From Cymbidium sinense (taxonomy: Eukaryota > Streptophyta > Magnoliopsida > Asparagales > Orchidaceae): a stretch of 64,000 bases of DNA. Positions 1 to 13,256 of the stretch are shown in pieces. The stretch spans positions 310,279,001 through 310,343,000 of the forward strand of contig CM038214.1 of NCBI GenBank assembly GCA_021442155.1, read 5' to 3'. The notes below the pieces were generated by a model. That model was not told where the DNA came from. It worked only from the letters and a program-made list of their open reading frames with translations, and ran no database searches. The translations under genes were made by a program, and so were the position numbers. Numbering within the stretch: position 1 is the first letter of the stretch; each line of letters opens with the position of its first letter.

Positions 1-1576
1 ATTAACCTAAACCTAAACTAAAAACTAAATCCTAAAAATAAAACTAAAATAAATACCTAAAAATAAAACCTAAAAAATAAAATAAAAACCTAAACCTAAA
101 CCTAAAGAAATAAAATAAAAATAAAACTCAACTAAAAATAAACCTAAACCTAAACCTACAACTAAAAAAAAACTAAAATAAAAAACCTAAACTAAAATAA
201 ATAAATTAAACTAAATAAAAATAAAAATAAACTTAAATAAAAAAAATAAAATAAACTAAAATAAAAAATAAACTAAATAAACTAAATAAACCTAAACCTT
301 CAAAGTTTACTTAATTTTAAAAAAAATTGACCCTCACCCTAAACCCTCAACCCTAAAACTAACCCTAAACTCTAAAACCCTAAACCCTAAACCCTAAACC
401 CTAATCCCTAAAACCTTACACCCTAAACCTTAAACACTAAACCCTAAACCCTAAACCCTAACCCTAAAACCTACAACCCTAAACCCTAAACCCTAAACCC
501 TAAACCCTAAATTAAACCCTAAAAACCTAAAAACCTAAAAACCTAGACCTAAACTAAATAAAACCTTACAATAAAATAAATAAAAAACCTAAACCTAAAT
601 TAAAAAAATAATAAAATAAAAACCCAAACTAATACCTAAACCTAAACCTAAACCTAAACCTAAAAATAAGATAATATAAAAAAATAAAAACTAAACTAAA
701 ATAAAATAAATAAAAACCTAAACTAAACTAAAAATTAAATAAACTAAAAATAAACTCTAAATAAAATAAAACCCAAACGTAAAATAAAATAAAATAAACC
801 TAAAATAAAAAAAATTAGAACTAAATAAAAACCTAAACCTAGAAGATAAACCTAAAAATAAATAAATAAAAACCTAAACCCTAAACTAAAAAAAAACATA
901 TACCTAAAATAAACAAAATAAAATAAAACTAAACCTAAACAAAAATAAATAAAACCTAAACCTGAACCTAAAATAAACTAAAGTTAAACCTAAACCGTAA
1001 AAAATAAAACCTAAACCCTAAACAAAAAAAAGAAACCCTAAACCAAAAATAAAAATAAAATCAACAAAATAAAATATTGCTAAACCTAAACTAAAATAAA
1101 TTAAACTTAAATAATAAACATAAACCTCAAATAAACTAAACCTAACCCTAAACTTAAACTAAATAAAATAAAATAAACTAAAAATAAACCTAAACCTAAA
1201 AATGAAATAAAAACCTACACCTGAACCTAAAAATAAAAAATAAAACCTAAACATAAAAAATAAAATAAAATTTGAATTGAACTAAAAAATGACCCAAAAC
1301 CTTAAAATTAAACTAAAATAAAAATCCTAAACTAAAATAATTAAACAAAACTAAATAATCATAGTAAATAAACCTAAATAAAAAATAGAAAATAAAGTAA
1401 ACTAAAATAAAAAAAAATACTCTAATTAAACCTAAACCTACTGGTTTACTTAATTAAAAAAAACCTTAAACTCTAAATCCTAAACCATAAACCCTAAACC
1501 CTAAACCATAAACCTACAATCCTAAACCTACAACCCTAAACCCTAAAAGCATAAACCCTAAAATCCTAAACCCTAA
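1..1576. repeat. telomere-derived satellite, left arm block 1 (CCCTAAA on + strand)
   Basis: Mostly AAACCTAAACCTAAAATAAA-type sequence, with near-canonical CCCTAAA runs at about 340-520 and 1465-1576. Two copies of the boundary box (GTTTACTTAATTTTAA at 305-320 and a variant at 1444-1456) separate the A-rich block from the CCCTAAA block that follows. They lie 1139 bp apart, which gives the approximate higher-order unit length. There is no credible coding sequence. The repeat is Arabidopsis-type telomere DNA that has diverged strongly, so it is interstitial or subtelomeric rather than a working telomere. Confidence 0.93.
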
Positions 1577-1774
1577 GATCTATATGCTGCTTATAGAACC
1601 GTGTCTTTACATTAGAGAAGGTTTTAGTTATCTCAGGTTTTTGATTTGCTCTATGCATTCTCATTTTTTATCTATATCATCGCTTGTATTTTAGAAAACT
1701 TGGTTTGTTATTTGGTTGATGAAATCAAAAAGAAGAAATGTTGAGAATAAATTTTTCCTTGTTTAGAAAAAAAA
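1577..1774 (+). pseudogene. GRP mRNA 3'-UTR fragment (retrocopy remnant a)
   Basis: This matches by eye the 3' untranslated part of the GRP retrocopies at 12793, 16411 and 19051. Shared landmarks are the 'gctgcttat(a/g)ga' start, the stretch around 'tttgctctatgcat', the 'ttggttgatgaaatc' stretch and a terminal A-run just before CCCTAAA-type repeats. The glycine-rich coding part is absent. It begins abruptly after a 'ccctaa' unit. It is non-coding and cannot be functional. Confidence 0.8.
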
Positions 1775-4114
1775 CCCCCAAAACCCTCAACTAAAACCTG
1801 AGCCATAAACCTAAAGCCTAAACCCTAAGACCTAAACCATAAACCCTAAAAACCATAAACCCTAAACCCTAAAAACCATGAACCCTAAATCTTAAACCCT
1901 AAGCCCTAAAACATATCCCCTAAACCCCAAAATTAAAATCCTAAATCGTAACCCCTAAACCCTAAATCCTAAACTATAAACCCAAACCACAAACCCTAAA
2001 CCCTAAACCCTAAACTCTAAACAAACCCTAAACCTTTAAAAGCTAAAACTGCAAAACTAAACTAAATAAAACCTAAAATAAAATAAATAAATAAATAAAC
2101 CTAAACCGACATAAAATAAAAAAAATAAAATAAAAGCATAAATTAAAACTTAAACCTTAACGTAAACTTAAAAATAAAATAAAATAAAAAATAATAACTA
2201 AACTAAAACAAAATAAATAAAAACCTAAGCAAAACTAAAAAAATAAAAAACCTAAATAAAATAAAACTAAACTTAAAATAAAAATAAAATAAACCTAAAA
2301 TAAAAACTACATAAAAATTTAAACCTAAAAAATAAACCAAAAAAATAAAACACAGAAATAAATAAAAAATAAAACCTAAACCCTAAATTTAAAAAAACCT
2401 AAACCTAAACTAAAATAAATAAAACCTAAACCAAAACTTAAAATAAATTAAACCTAAACTGAAAATAAACCTAATCATAAACCAAAAAATAAAACCTAAG
2501 AATAAACCTAAAATAAAAACCTAAATCTAAACTTTAAATAAAAAATAAAAATAAACCTACAAAATAAAATGAAAACAAAACTAAACTAAAAAATAAACCT
2601 AAACCTAAAACTAAACAATAAACTAAAATAAAAAACTTAAACTAAACTAAATAAACTAAACTAAATAAAAATAAAAATAAACCTAAACAACGATAAAAAA
2701 TAAAATAAACTAAATAATCCTAAACCTACCAGTTTAATTAATTTAAAAAAAATAAAAAACTAAAAAAAAAAAAAAAAAAACCTATCCCAAAAACTAACCC
2801 TAAACCCAAACCCAAAACCTACAACCCTAAACCCTAAACCCTAAATCCTAAACCCTACACCCAAAATCCTAAACACTAAACCCTAAAACCTATAACCCTA
2901 AACCCTATACCCCAAACCGTAAACCCTAAACCATAAAACCTAAACCCTAAAAACCTAAAAACCTAAACCTAAACTAAATTAAACTTAAAAATAAAATAAA
3001 TAAACAAAACCTAAACCTAAAAAAATTAAAAAAATAAAATAAAAACCTAAACTAAAACCTAAACCAAAACTTAAACCTTAAGATAAAATTAAATAAACAA
3101 TAAAAACTAAACTAAAATAAAATAAATAAAAACCTAAAATAAACTAAAAAAATAAAATAAACCAAAAAATAAAAAATGTAAATAAAATGAAAATAAAACA
3201 TAAAAAAATTTAATTAACCTAAAATAAAATAAAATAAAAACTAAATAAAAACCTAAACCTAAAAAATAAAACCTAAAAATAAAAAATAAATAAAAACTTA
3301 AACACTAAACTAAAAATAAATTACCCCTAAAATAAACAAAATAAAATAAACCTAAACCTAAATTAAAATAAACTAAACTAAAATAAATAAAAGCTAAACC
3401 TAAACCTAAAATAAACTAAAACTAAACCCTAAACTAAATAAAATAAAATAAATTAAAAATAAATAGAAACCTAAACTGAAAAATAAAACCTAAAAATAAA
3501 CCTAAAATAAAAACCTAAAATATAAACCTAAAAAAATAAAATAAAAATAAAACTCAAAAAAAAAAAAATGAACCTAAACCTACAAATTAAACAAACTAAA
3601 TAAAAATATAAAATATACCTAAATAAAAATAAAATAAAAACTCAATAAAAAAAAATAAACTAAATAAACCTAAACCTAAAATTTAAAAAATAAACTAAAT
3701 AAAACCTAAACTCTAAATAAAAATAAAAAAAAAAATAAAATAAACTAAATAAACTCTAAACCTATACCTAAAATACTAAACCTTAAACCTAAAACCTAAA
3801 CAAATCACACCAAACCCTAAACCTAAACCTAAATCTAAACTAAACACTAAACCTAAACCCTAAAGCTAAACCCTAAACCTGAACCTAAACCCTAAACCTA
3901 AACCTAAACCCTATACCCTAAACACTAAACAAACCTAAAACCTAAACTAATAATCCTACACCTAAACCCTAAACCCTAAACCCTAAAACCCTAAAACCCT
4001 AAACACTAAACCCTAAACCATAAAACCTATAACCCTAAACTCTAAACTCCAATCCCTAAACCCTAAACCCTAAACTAACCTTAAACCCTAAAAATAAACC
4101 AACCCTAATCCCTA
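1775..4114. repeat. telomere-derived satellite, left arm block 2
   Basis: Near-canonical CCCTAAA runs lie at about 1780-2035, 2800-2950 and 3780-4110, with AAACCTAAAATAAA-type DNA between them. A variant boundary box (AGTTTAATTAATTTAAAA) is at 2731-2747, 1288 bp after the previous one. No other feature is visible. The short open frames here are only repeat translations. Confidence 0.93.
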
Positions 4115-4440
4115 AGAATGGGAAAAACCTTGATGGCAGGAATATCAATGTCAACTAGGCTTAGTCAAGATCTGGCAGTAGAGGCGAAGGCGGAGGTGGC
4201 AGTTATCATAATTTTAATGGGGGATTTCGAGGTACTAGTGGATATGGAGGTGGTGGTTAGAGTAGTGGTGGTTATAGAGGTGGGAGGAGCGACAGAGCTT
4301 ACAATTGTGGTGGTGGCAGAGGGAGAGATCGGTGATATGATGGTAGATTTCACTACTTGAGAGGTGCGGGTGGCTCTAATGGGAACTAGAAAAATAGTAG
4401 AATGACTGATCCTATCTCTTACTTATGGAACTGTCTTTAC
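4115..4440 (+). pseudogene. glycine-rich RNA-binding protein (GRP) retrocopy b, 5'- and 3'-truncated
   Basis: Starts with AGAATGGG straight after CCCTAAA repeats. In frame it gives NGKNLDGRNINVN, the last beta-strand region of the RRM of plant glycine-rich RNA-binding proteins, then a Gly/Tyr/Ser/Arg-rich tail (GYGGGG, SSGGYRGG). The rest of the RRM is missing. In-frame stops replace residues: the NQA triplet reads N-stop-A and GGGG is followed by a stop. It ends just after the natural stop region, running into A-rich satellite without its 3' UTR. In the parent family the RRM binds RNA and the Gly-rich tail aids RNA and protein contacts. This fragment cannot do so. Confidence 0.83.
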
Positions 4441-7400
4441 TAAATAAACAAAAAACTAGACAAAACTTAAAAATAAAAAATACTAAACTTAAAAAATAAA
4501 CCTAAACATAAAACCTAAAAATAAATTAAAAAAAACCTAAACCCTAAGCTATAAAAAGAACCTAAACCTAAAATAAATATAAAATAAACAAAATATAATA
4601 AACCTAAACCTAAACAAAAATAAACTAAACTAAAATAAATAAAACCTAAACCTAAACCTAAACCTAAATTAAACTAAACCTAAACCTAAACCTAAACTAA
4701 ATAAAATAAAATAAACTAAAAATAAACCTAAACCTAAACTAAAAAATAAAACCTAAAATAAATACCTAAAACCTAAACCTAAAAAATAAAAATAAAAACC
4801 TAAACCAAAACCTAAAAATAAAAAATAAAACCTAAACCTAAAAAAGTAAAATAAAACTAAAATTCAACTAAAAAATAAACCTAAACCTAAACCTAAAAAA
4901 GAAACTAAAATAAAAAACCTAAATTAAAATAAATTAACTTTAAATAAATAAACGAAATTAAATAAAAATAGAAAATAAACCTAAATAAAAATAAAATATA
5001 AAGTAAACCAAAATAAATAAAAATTAAACTAAATATACTAAATAAATCTAAACCTACTAGTTTACTTAATTTAAAAAAAAGGAAAAAGCTCACTAAATCC
5101 TAAAAACCCTAAACCTAAACCTAAATCCTAAACCCCAAAAAAACAAACAACCCTAAACCCTAAACCTCTAAAAACCCTAAACTCAAAGTAAAACCTAAAA
5201 CCCCTCCCAAAGCTCTAACTAAATGTTAAACCATAAACCCTAAACTCAAAACCCTTCCCTATCCCAAAACCAAAACCCTAAACCTAATCCTAAAGTAACT
5301 GCATATTAAAAATCATAAACCTTAAACATAATAAACTAAACCTGGGCTTAAACCTAAATTAAAAACAATAAACCACAAACTCCCTGCCCTAAACTAACCC
5401 ACTGATCAAACCCTCTAAACACACTAACTAAATCTAAACATAATGAAACTCTCTAACCCTAAAATCTTGTAATACCACCCTCCTAATCCTCCTTCCCTTA
5501 AAACCCACCAATTTAAACTGACTAACCCTAAACCCTTCACAATCCTAAACCCTCTAATCCTGACATGCTCCAAACCTCCAAACCCTAAACTTAAATCCTA
5601 AATACCCACCTAAACCACTAAACCACTTCCCCAAACCCTAAACTTGAAACCTTAAATCCCAAACTAAACCCCAAACCCTTAACCCTAAACCTTACACCCT
5701 AAAAACCTAAACCAAAACTAAACAAAACCTAAACATAAAATAAAGAAATAAAACCTAAACCTAAATAAAATAAAAGAATAAATTAAAATAAAAATGTAAA
5801 CTAAAACATAAACCTAAACCTAAAAATAAATTAAAATTAAAAACTAAAAATAAACTAAAATAAAATATATAAAAACTTAGACTTAATTAAAAAATAAAAA
5901 AATCTTATGAGTAAAAAACCTAAATAAAATATAATAAAACATAAAATAAAAATAAAATAAATGAAAAATAAAATAAAGTAAAAAATAAAAAAAACATAAA
6001 CTGAAAAAAAATAAACCATAAAGTAAAACCTAAAAATAAATAAAAAATAAAATCTAAACCCTAAACTAAAAAAAAATTTCACAACCTAAAATAAAAATAA
6101 AATAAACAAAATATAATAAAAATAAAATCAAAAACCTAAACTAAAATAAATTAACCTAAACTAAATAAATTAAACTAAAGAAAAATAAAAAATAAACTTA
6201 AAAAAATTAAAATATGTAGTAAATTAAATAAATAAAAAATAAACTAAATATACTAAATAAACCTAAACCTACCAATTTACTTAATTTTTTTTAAAACAAG
6301 GAAAAATAACCTCTAACCCTAAAACCTAAACCCTAAACCCTAAAACCTAACGCAAAATCATAAACCCCAAACTGCAAACCCTAAACCTAATCCTAAAGTA
6401 ACTAAATATATTAAAAAATAAACCTAAACCCTACAACATTATAAACCTAAACCTAAACCCCAAAGCTAAATAAAACCTAAACCCCTAAAACACCCTAAAC
6501 TGACCACCCTAAACCCTAAACTAAACCCCTGGGCCACCCTAAACCCTACCCTAAACCCTAAACCCTAAACTTTTCCTAAACCCCTCTACCACCCACTGAT
6601 AAACTAAACAGATCCTAAAATCAAAAAACCACTAACTGACCTAAACCCCCTAAACTGGGCCACTGGCCTAAAGCCCTAAACCCTAAACAGGCCCTAAACC
6701 TAAACTCCTAAACCTTAAACCTCCAAAACCTAAAAAAAAAAAAACCTCCTAAGCTAAACAAATATATAAATAAAATAAAATCATGAAATAAAATAAAATA
6801 AAATATTTAAATGACATAAACTAAACCTAAACCTAAACCTAAAATAGAATAAAATAAAAAAGTAAAAAGAAATAAAAACTTAGACTAAATTAAAAATAAA
6901 ATAAACCTATGAACTAAAAACCTAAATAAAATAAAAATAAATGAAAAATAAAAAAAATAATCTAAAATAAAAAATAAATAAAAACTTAAACTTAAAAATA
7001 AATAAAAAATAAAACCTAAACCCTAAACTAAATAAAAAATCTAAGACTAAAATAAAAATATAATAAACAAAATATAATAAACCTAAACCTAAACTAAAAT
7101 AAACTAAACTAAAATAAATAAAACATAAACCTAAACCTAAAATTAACTAAACCTAAACTAAATAAAATAGAATGAACCTAAACCTAAACTAAAAAATAAA
7201 ACCTAAAAATAAACTTAAAATAAAAACATAAAACCTAAAATAAAAAAAATAAAAATAAAAGCCAAAACCCAAACCTAAACCTAAAAAATAAAATAAAGTC
7301 AATTAAAAAATTAAAAAACTTAAACATAAAAAATAAACTAAAATAAAAAATAGAAACTAAATTAAATAAATTAAACTAAATAAAATATAAACTAAACCTA

Positions 7401-8091
7401 AAAAATAAAAAATAAAGTACACTAAAATAAATAAAAAATATACTAAATATAATAAATAAACCTAAACCGCTGGGTTTATGGCGAAAGAAAACCAAACCTT
7501 AAATCCAAAAACTAAACCCTAAAACAAAATCTACTACACCCTAAACCCTCATCCCTAAAAGTTAAGGCCCTAAACCCTAAACCCTAAACACTAAACCATA
7601 AACCACTAAACCACACTCAAAACCTAAATACAAGTCCTAAACCTAATCATAGTAACTAAATAAATTAAATAAACTAAACCCTAATCTAACCCTGGACTCC
7701 TAAACTAAATAAACACAAACCCTATGGACTAAACCTAATCCAAAACCCACCTAAAACTAACTACCCAAGATCATCAAATCATATACTCCTTAATCACTAA
7801 ACTCACCTGCTTGAAACTCCTAAACCCTATCTTTACCCTGATCAACCCTCCTCCCACCACCTAAACCCACTAAACCTAAACCTAAACCCTAAACCTAAAC
7901 CTATAACTAAAAACCCTAAACCACAACCTTAAAGTCTAAATGCTAAACCTTAAACCTACTAATCCAACCTAAGCTGACCATAAATCCTAAACCCTAAATC
8001 TACTATCATAAAACTAAAACACTAAACCACAAAATCTAAGCCCTAACCCTAAACCTAAAACACTAAACCCTAAACCCTAAACCTACCCCAT
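4441..8091. repeat. telomere-derived satellite, left arm block 3, with C-rich irregular patches
   Basis: AAACCTAAAATAAA-type DNA alternates with CCCTAAA runs. Boundary boxes lie at 5060-5073 and 6275-6290, 1215 bp apart. A diverged one (CTGGGTTTATGG) is near 7465. Patches at about 5380-5700, 6480-6720 and 7640-8090 are telomere-like but irregular and C-rich (CCACTAAAC, CCTGGGCCACC), unlike the neighbouring blocks. A conserved phrase, TAATCCTAAAGTAACTAAAT, precedes several CCCTAAA blocks (about 6390 here). No gene is visible. Confidence 0.9.
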
Positions 8092-8800
8092 ATCCACCTA
8101 TATTCCTAGGTTGTATACCAGGATTGAAAGTTTCATATATGTCCCATATGTTTAGGATGGAGTTAATTACATGCTATTTGATTTGCCTTGTGGATTTTGG
8201 CTTTTCAAGGTTGTATATTGCTTCTTTCCTTTGCTGCCTTTTATTTTCCTGTGGTGGGTTTTTATGCTGGCCTAATTAAACTCTTGGCTCTGGTAAAAAA
8301 TAAGGTGGATCTAGCAAAGATGGTTCATTTTCATATGTATAGGGATTCTCATGCCATGGTGACTATATTGATGATATTTATTCTACATGTGATCCCCTTT
8401 CCCATTATGCTCTTTGTTGTATCATTTTTTATTGTGTTTATGGATTTGTTTAGGTTTGCAGGTACTAAGGCATAAAAGACTTTCAACAAATGGTTGCTAT
8501 CTTCCCACAGGTGCATTTCTCTTGTTCCCTTATAGGTTTGCTCCCTAGTGTCATGCGTTCTCTCATTCGGAAGAGCTTTGGCCCAGATCTATTCATTGGC
8601 TTATCTATGTTAAACAATTTGTATCTTTTGCTTTCCTTTACTCTTTTATTTCACTTTTGGTTGTACTTAGATAGGGGATTTACTCTCTAGGCTGATTGTT
8701 GCTCTTTGAGCAGTAGATGTGGAGTTTTTCCCCAGTTAAGGACCTTATAACCCTCTTTTTATGGCAATAAAATTCCCCCTATATAAGGTTGCCCTAAGAA
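8092..8800 (+). mobile_element. retroposed fragment h1 (unclassified; shares its 3' end with 34608-35835)
   Basis: A T-rich non-telomeric insert ending 'gctctttgagcagtag ... ttaaggacc ... ttttatggcaataaaattcccc', then an A-run and CCCTAAA-type repeats. Its last ~200 bp match, on the opposite strand, the end of the insert at 34608-35835, so both are members of one dispersed family with a common 3' end and poly(A). That fits a 5'-truncated retroposon or processed transcript. The contained open frames (8188-8475 and 8490-8690) are hydrophobic because the DNA is T-rich. They do not match a family I recognise. AATAAAA near the end could be the old polyadenylation signal. Confidence 0.65.
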
Positions 8801-11800
8801 AAAAACCCTATATCCTAAATCCTAAAAACTTGAAAACCTAAACCTAAACTAAACAAAACCTAAAAATAAAATAAATAAAAAACCTAAACTTAAATAAAAT
8901 ACAAAAATAAAATGAAATAAAAACTAAAACTAAAACATAAACCTAAACATAAAAATAAACTAATATAAAAAAGTTAAAATAAGTTAAAATAAAATAAATA
9001 AAAAACTAGACTAAACTAAATAATAAAAAAAATACTTATGAATAAAAAACATAAATAAAAAAATGAAATGTATAATAAATATAAAATGAACCTAAAATAA
9101 AAACAAAATAAAAACCTAGACCAAAAAAATAAACCTAAAAATAAAACCTAAAAATAAATAAAAAAACCTAAACCGTAAGCAATAAAAAGAACATAATCCT
9201 AAAAGAAAAATAAAATAAAAAATATAATAAACATAAACTTAAACAAAAATAAACTAAACTAAAATAAATAAACCCTAAACCTAAACCTAAACCTAAACTA
9301 AATAAAATAAAATAAACTAAAAATAAACCTAAACCTAAACTAAAAAAATAAAACCTAAAATAAACCTAAATTAAATACCTAAAATCTAAACCTAAAAAAT
9401 AAAAAGAAAAACCTAAACCTAAACCGAAAATTAAAAACTAAAACTTAAACCTAAAAAATAAAACAAAAATAAAATTCTACTAAAAAATAAACCTAAACCT
9501 AAACTTAAAAAATATACTAAAACAAAAAGCCTAAACTAAAATAAATTAACTTAAAGTAAATAAGATAAATTAAATAAAAATAGAAAATAAACCTAAATAA
9601 AAATAAAATAAAAAGCAAATTAAAATAAATAAAACTAAACTAAATATATTGAATAAATATAAACCTATCGGTTTACTTAATTAAAAAAAAAGAAAAAAAA
9701 CCTTAAACAATAAATCCGAAACCCTAAACCCTAAACGTACAATCCTAAACCCTAAACCCTAAACACTAAAAAACCCTAAACCCGAAAAGCATAAACCCTA
9801 AAACCCTAAACCCTAAACCCTAAGCCCTAAATGTTAAACCATAAACCCTAGACCCTAAACCCTAAACCCTATCCCAAAACCCTAAACCTAAACCCTAAAC
9901 CATAACTTAATCAGTAATTCATAAATTAAAATAAACATAAACCTTAAACTAAACCTAAACCTTAAACCTAAATTAAATGAAATCCTAAACCTAAAACCCA
10001 AACCTAAACCTAAATTAAACCTAAACCATACCCTAAAACTAACCCTAAACTTTAAACCTTAAACTTACAACCCTAAACTATAAATGAAACCTAAACCCTA
10101 AACCCTAAACCCTAAACACTAACCCTAACCTTAAACCCTAAACCTAAACTCCTAAACCTAACTTAAACTTAAAACCTAAACTTAAAATTTAAACTCCTAA
10201 ACCTAAACCTTAAACCTAAAACCCTAAACCCAAATCTAAACCCTAAACCTAAACTAATTATAAACAGCCGCCTAAACCCTAAACCTTAAAACTTAAACCC
10301 TAAACCTTAAATCTTAAAAACCCTAAATCCTAAACCCTAAACCCTAAACCCTAAACCCTAAACTTAAACCATAAAACCCTAAACCCTGAAGCCCTAAACC
10401 CCAAACCCTCAACCCTAGACCCTAAACCCTAAAAACCTAAACCTAAACTAAACAAAACTGAAAAATAAAATAAAGAAATAAAACATAAACAAAAATAAAA
10501 TAAAAATGTAAACTAAAACTTAAACTAAAACCTAAAAATAAAATAAAATTAAAAACTAATTATAAACTAAAATAACATAAATAAAAACCTAGAATAAATT
10601 AAAAAAATAAAAAATTCTTATGAATAAAAAACCTAAATAAAATATAACTAAATATAAAATAAAAATAAAATAAACCTAAAATAGAATCAAGTTAAAAATA
10701 AAAAAAACCTAAACTAAAAAAATAAACTTTCAAGTAAAACCTAAAAATAAATAAAAATTAAAACCTAAACCCTAAAGTAAAAAAAAAAAATTCTAAACCT
10801 AAAATAAAAATAAAATAAATAAAATACAATAAACCAAATCCTAGAAAAAAATAAAATAAAAAACCTAAACTAAAATAAATTAACCTGAAATAAATAACCT
10901 AAATAAATAAAAATAAAAAATAAACCTAAAAAAAAAGAAATATAGTAAATTAAATAAATAAAAAATAAACTAAATATACTAAATAAAATTAAACCTTCTA
11001 GTTTACTTCATTTTTTTTTTAAAAAAAGGAAAACAACCTTAAACCCTAAATCCTAAACCCTAAGCCCTAAACCCTAAATCCTAAACCCTAAGCCCTAAAT
11101 CCTAAACCCTAAAAACTAAACCCTAACTCTAAACACTAAACCCCAAACCCCAAACCCTAAACCTAATCCTAAAGTAACTAAATATATTAAAAAATAAACC
11201 TAAACCCTACAACATAATAAACCTAAACCTAAACCCTAAACCTAAATTAAAAAAAAAACTATAAACCTTAAACCCTTAACCCTAAACCCTAAAACTAACC
11301 CTAAACCCACAACCCTAAACCCTAAACCCTAAAACCTAAACCCTAAACTCAAAACCCTAAACTATAAATTAAAACCCTAAACTTAAACCCTAAACTTAAC
11401 CCTAACTCACCTAAACCCTAATCTAAACTCTAAATCTTAAACCCTAATCTCAAAAACCAAAAAAACCTAAACCCTAAAATCTAAACTAACCGTAAACCCT
11501 AAACCCTAAACCCTAAACCCTAAAACCCTTGAACCCTAAAGCCTAAACCCTAAACTAATCCTAAACTCTAAGCTAACCCTAAACCCTAATCCTTAAACCC
11601 TAAATCTTAAAAACCCTATACTGTAAAACCTAAACACTAAACCTTAAATAACCTAAACCTTAAAACCCTAAACCCTAAAACCCCAAACCCAAAACCCTAA
11701 ACCCCAAACCCTAAAAAAAACCAAAACTAAACTTAAACTAAATAAAATCTAAAATAAAATAAATAAAAATCTGCCAAAATAAATTAAAAATAAAATAAAA

Positions 11801-12792
11801 TAAAATGTAAACTAAAACCTACACCTAAACCTAAAATAAAATAAAATAAAATAAAAGTAATAATAAATAAAATAAATAAAACCTAAACTAAATTAAAAAA
11901 TAAAATTAACCTCTCAATAAAATACCTAAATAAAATAAAACTAATTGTAAAATAAATATAAAGTAAACCTAAAATAAAACTAAATAAAAAATAAGTGAAA
12001 ACCTAAACCTAAAAGAAAAATAAAATAAACAAATTATAAAGAACTTAAACCTAAACTAAAATGAACTAAACCAAAATAAATAAAACCTAAACCTAAACCT
12101 AAAATGAACTAAACATAATCCTAAACCTAAACTAAATAAAATAAGCTATGCTAAAAATAAACCTAAACCTAAACTAAAATATAAAATGTAAAAATAACTT
12201 AAAATAAAACCTAAATCCTAAACCTAAATAGTAAAAATAAAAACCTAAACCTAAAAATAAAAAACAAAACCTAAACCTAAAAAATAAAATAAAAATAAAA
12301 CTCAACTAAAATAAACCTAAACCTAAACCTAAACTTAAAAAAATAAACTAAAATTAAAACCTAAACTAAAATAAATTAACCTAAAATACATAAACTAAAC
12401 TAAATTAGAAATAAACCTAAATAAAAATAAAAAATAAAGTAAACTAAAATAAATAAAAAAATACTAAATATAGTAAATAAACCTAAACATAGTAGTTTAC
12501 TTAATTTCAAAAAAATAAAAAACTTTAAACCCTAAATCCTAAACCCTACAACCCTAAACCTACAACCCTAAACTTACAATCCTAAACCCTAAACCCTAAA
12601 AATCCTTAAGTCCTCAAAGCATAAACCCTAAAATCCTAAACCCTAAACTCTAAACCCTAAATACTAAACCTTTAACCTTAAACACTAAACCCCAAACCCC
12701 AAATCCTAAACATAATCATAAAGTAACTAAATAAATTAAAAAATAAACCTAAACCCTAAAACATAATAAACCTAAATCTAAACTCAACCCAA
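8801..12792. repeat. telomere-derived satellite, left arm block 4
   Basis: Boundary boxes lie at 9671-9682, 11001-11014 and 12495-12507, spaced 1330 and 1494 bp. CCCTAAA blocks follow each box (about 9710-10440, 11035-11710, 12530-12790). A-rich AAACCTAAAATAAA blocks fill the rest. The phrase CTAAAGTAACTAAATAAATT near 12720, then CCTAAACCCTAAAACATAAT, leads directly into the next GRP copy. The same lead-in precedes other GRP copies, which shows that the GRP fragment sits in a fixed place in the higher-order unit. Confidence 0.92.
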
Positions 12793-13256
12793 AGAATGGG
12801 AAAACCTTGACGGAGGAACAACACCCAACCAAGCTCCTAGGTCTCGATGGTGGAGGGAGGAGGTGGTGGTTATCGCAGGGTGGTGGGGATCCGAGGTGTG
12901 GATATGGAGGAGGTGATCTGAGTAGTGGTTATGGAGGTAGGATGAGGGACGGAGGTTACAGCCATGGTGGTGGAAGAGGAAGAGATCTAGGATATGATGG
13001 TGGATCCCACTACTCGAGAGGCTGGAGTGGTTCTGATCAGAATTGAAAAAATTGAAGAATGGCCGATCCGATTTGCTGCTTATGGAATAGTGTCTTTATA
13101 ATAGAAATAATTCTAGTTATTTAGGATTTTTGATTTGCTCTATACATGCACATTTTTTATCTATGGCATCATTTGTGTCTAAGAGAACTTGGTATGGTAA
13201 TTGGTTGATGAAATCAAAAAGTGAAAATGTTGAATCTGAATTTGTTCTATGTTAAA
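12793..13256 (+). pseudogene. GRP retrocopy c with long glycine-rich frame and 3' UTR
   Basis: The same AGAATGGG start as the other copies follows satellite DNA. A frame open from 12807 to the stop at 13044-13046 carries the C-terminal Gly-rich tail (CGYGGGDLSSGYGG, RDGGYSHGGGRGRDLGYDGG, HYSRGW), the most continuous tail of all copies. The RRM part is lost apart from its last few codons, which are frameshifted relative to the tail. The 3' UTR follows (13047-13256), with the 'gctgcttatggaat' and 'ttgctctatacatgc' landmarks. No promoter or initiation context is visible. I treat the frame as a fossil and not as a gene, although a small Gly-rich peptide cannot be excluded from sequence alone. Confidence 0.83.

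Noticed and set aside
4118..4360. An 80-residue open frame over GRP copy b
   Set aside because: It is the wrong frame of the GRP fragment. The glycine-rich frame is the ancestral one.
4905..6082. Minus-strand Phe/Leu/Ile-rich frames in the A-rich satellite (also 27908-28153 and 36965-37147)
   Set aside because: They are translations of TTTATTTT/TTTAGG repeats with no coding signature.
8188..8690. Small membrane protein genes in the T-rich insert
   Set aside because: Hydrophobicity follows from T-rich DNA. The related insert at 34608-35835 does not preserve the frames and no family is recognised.
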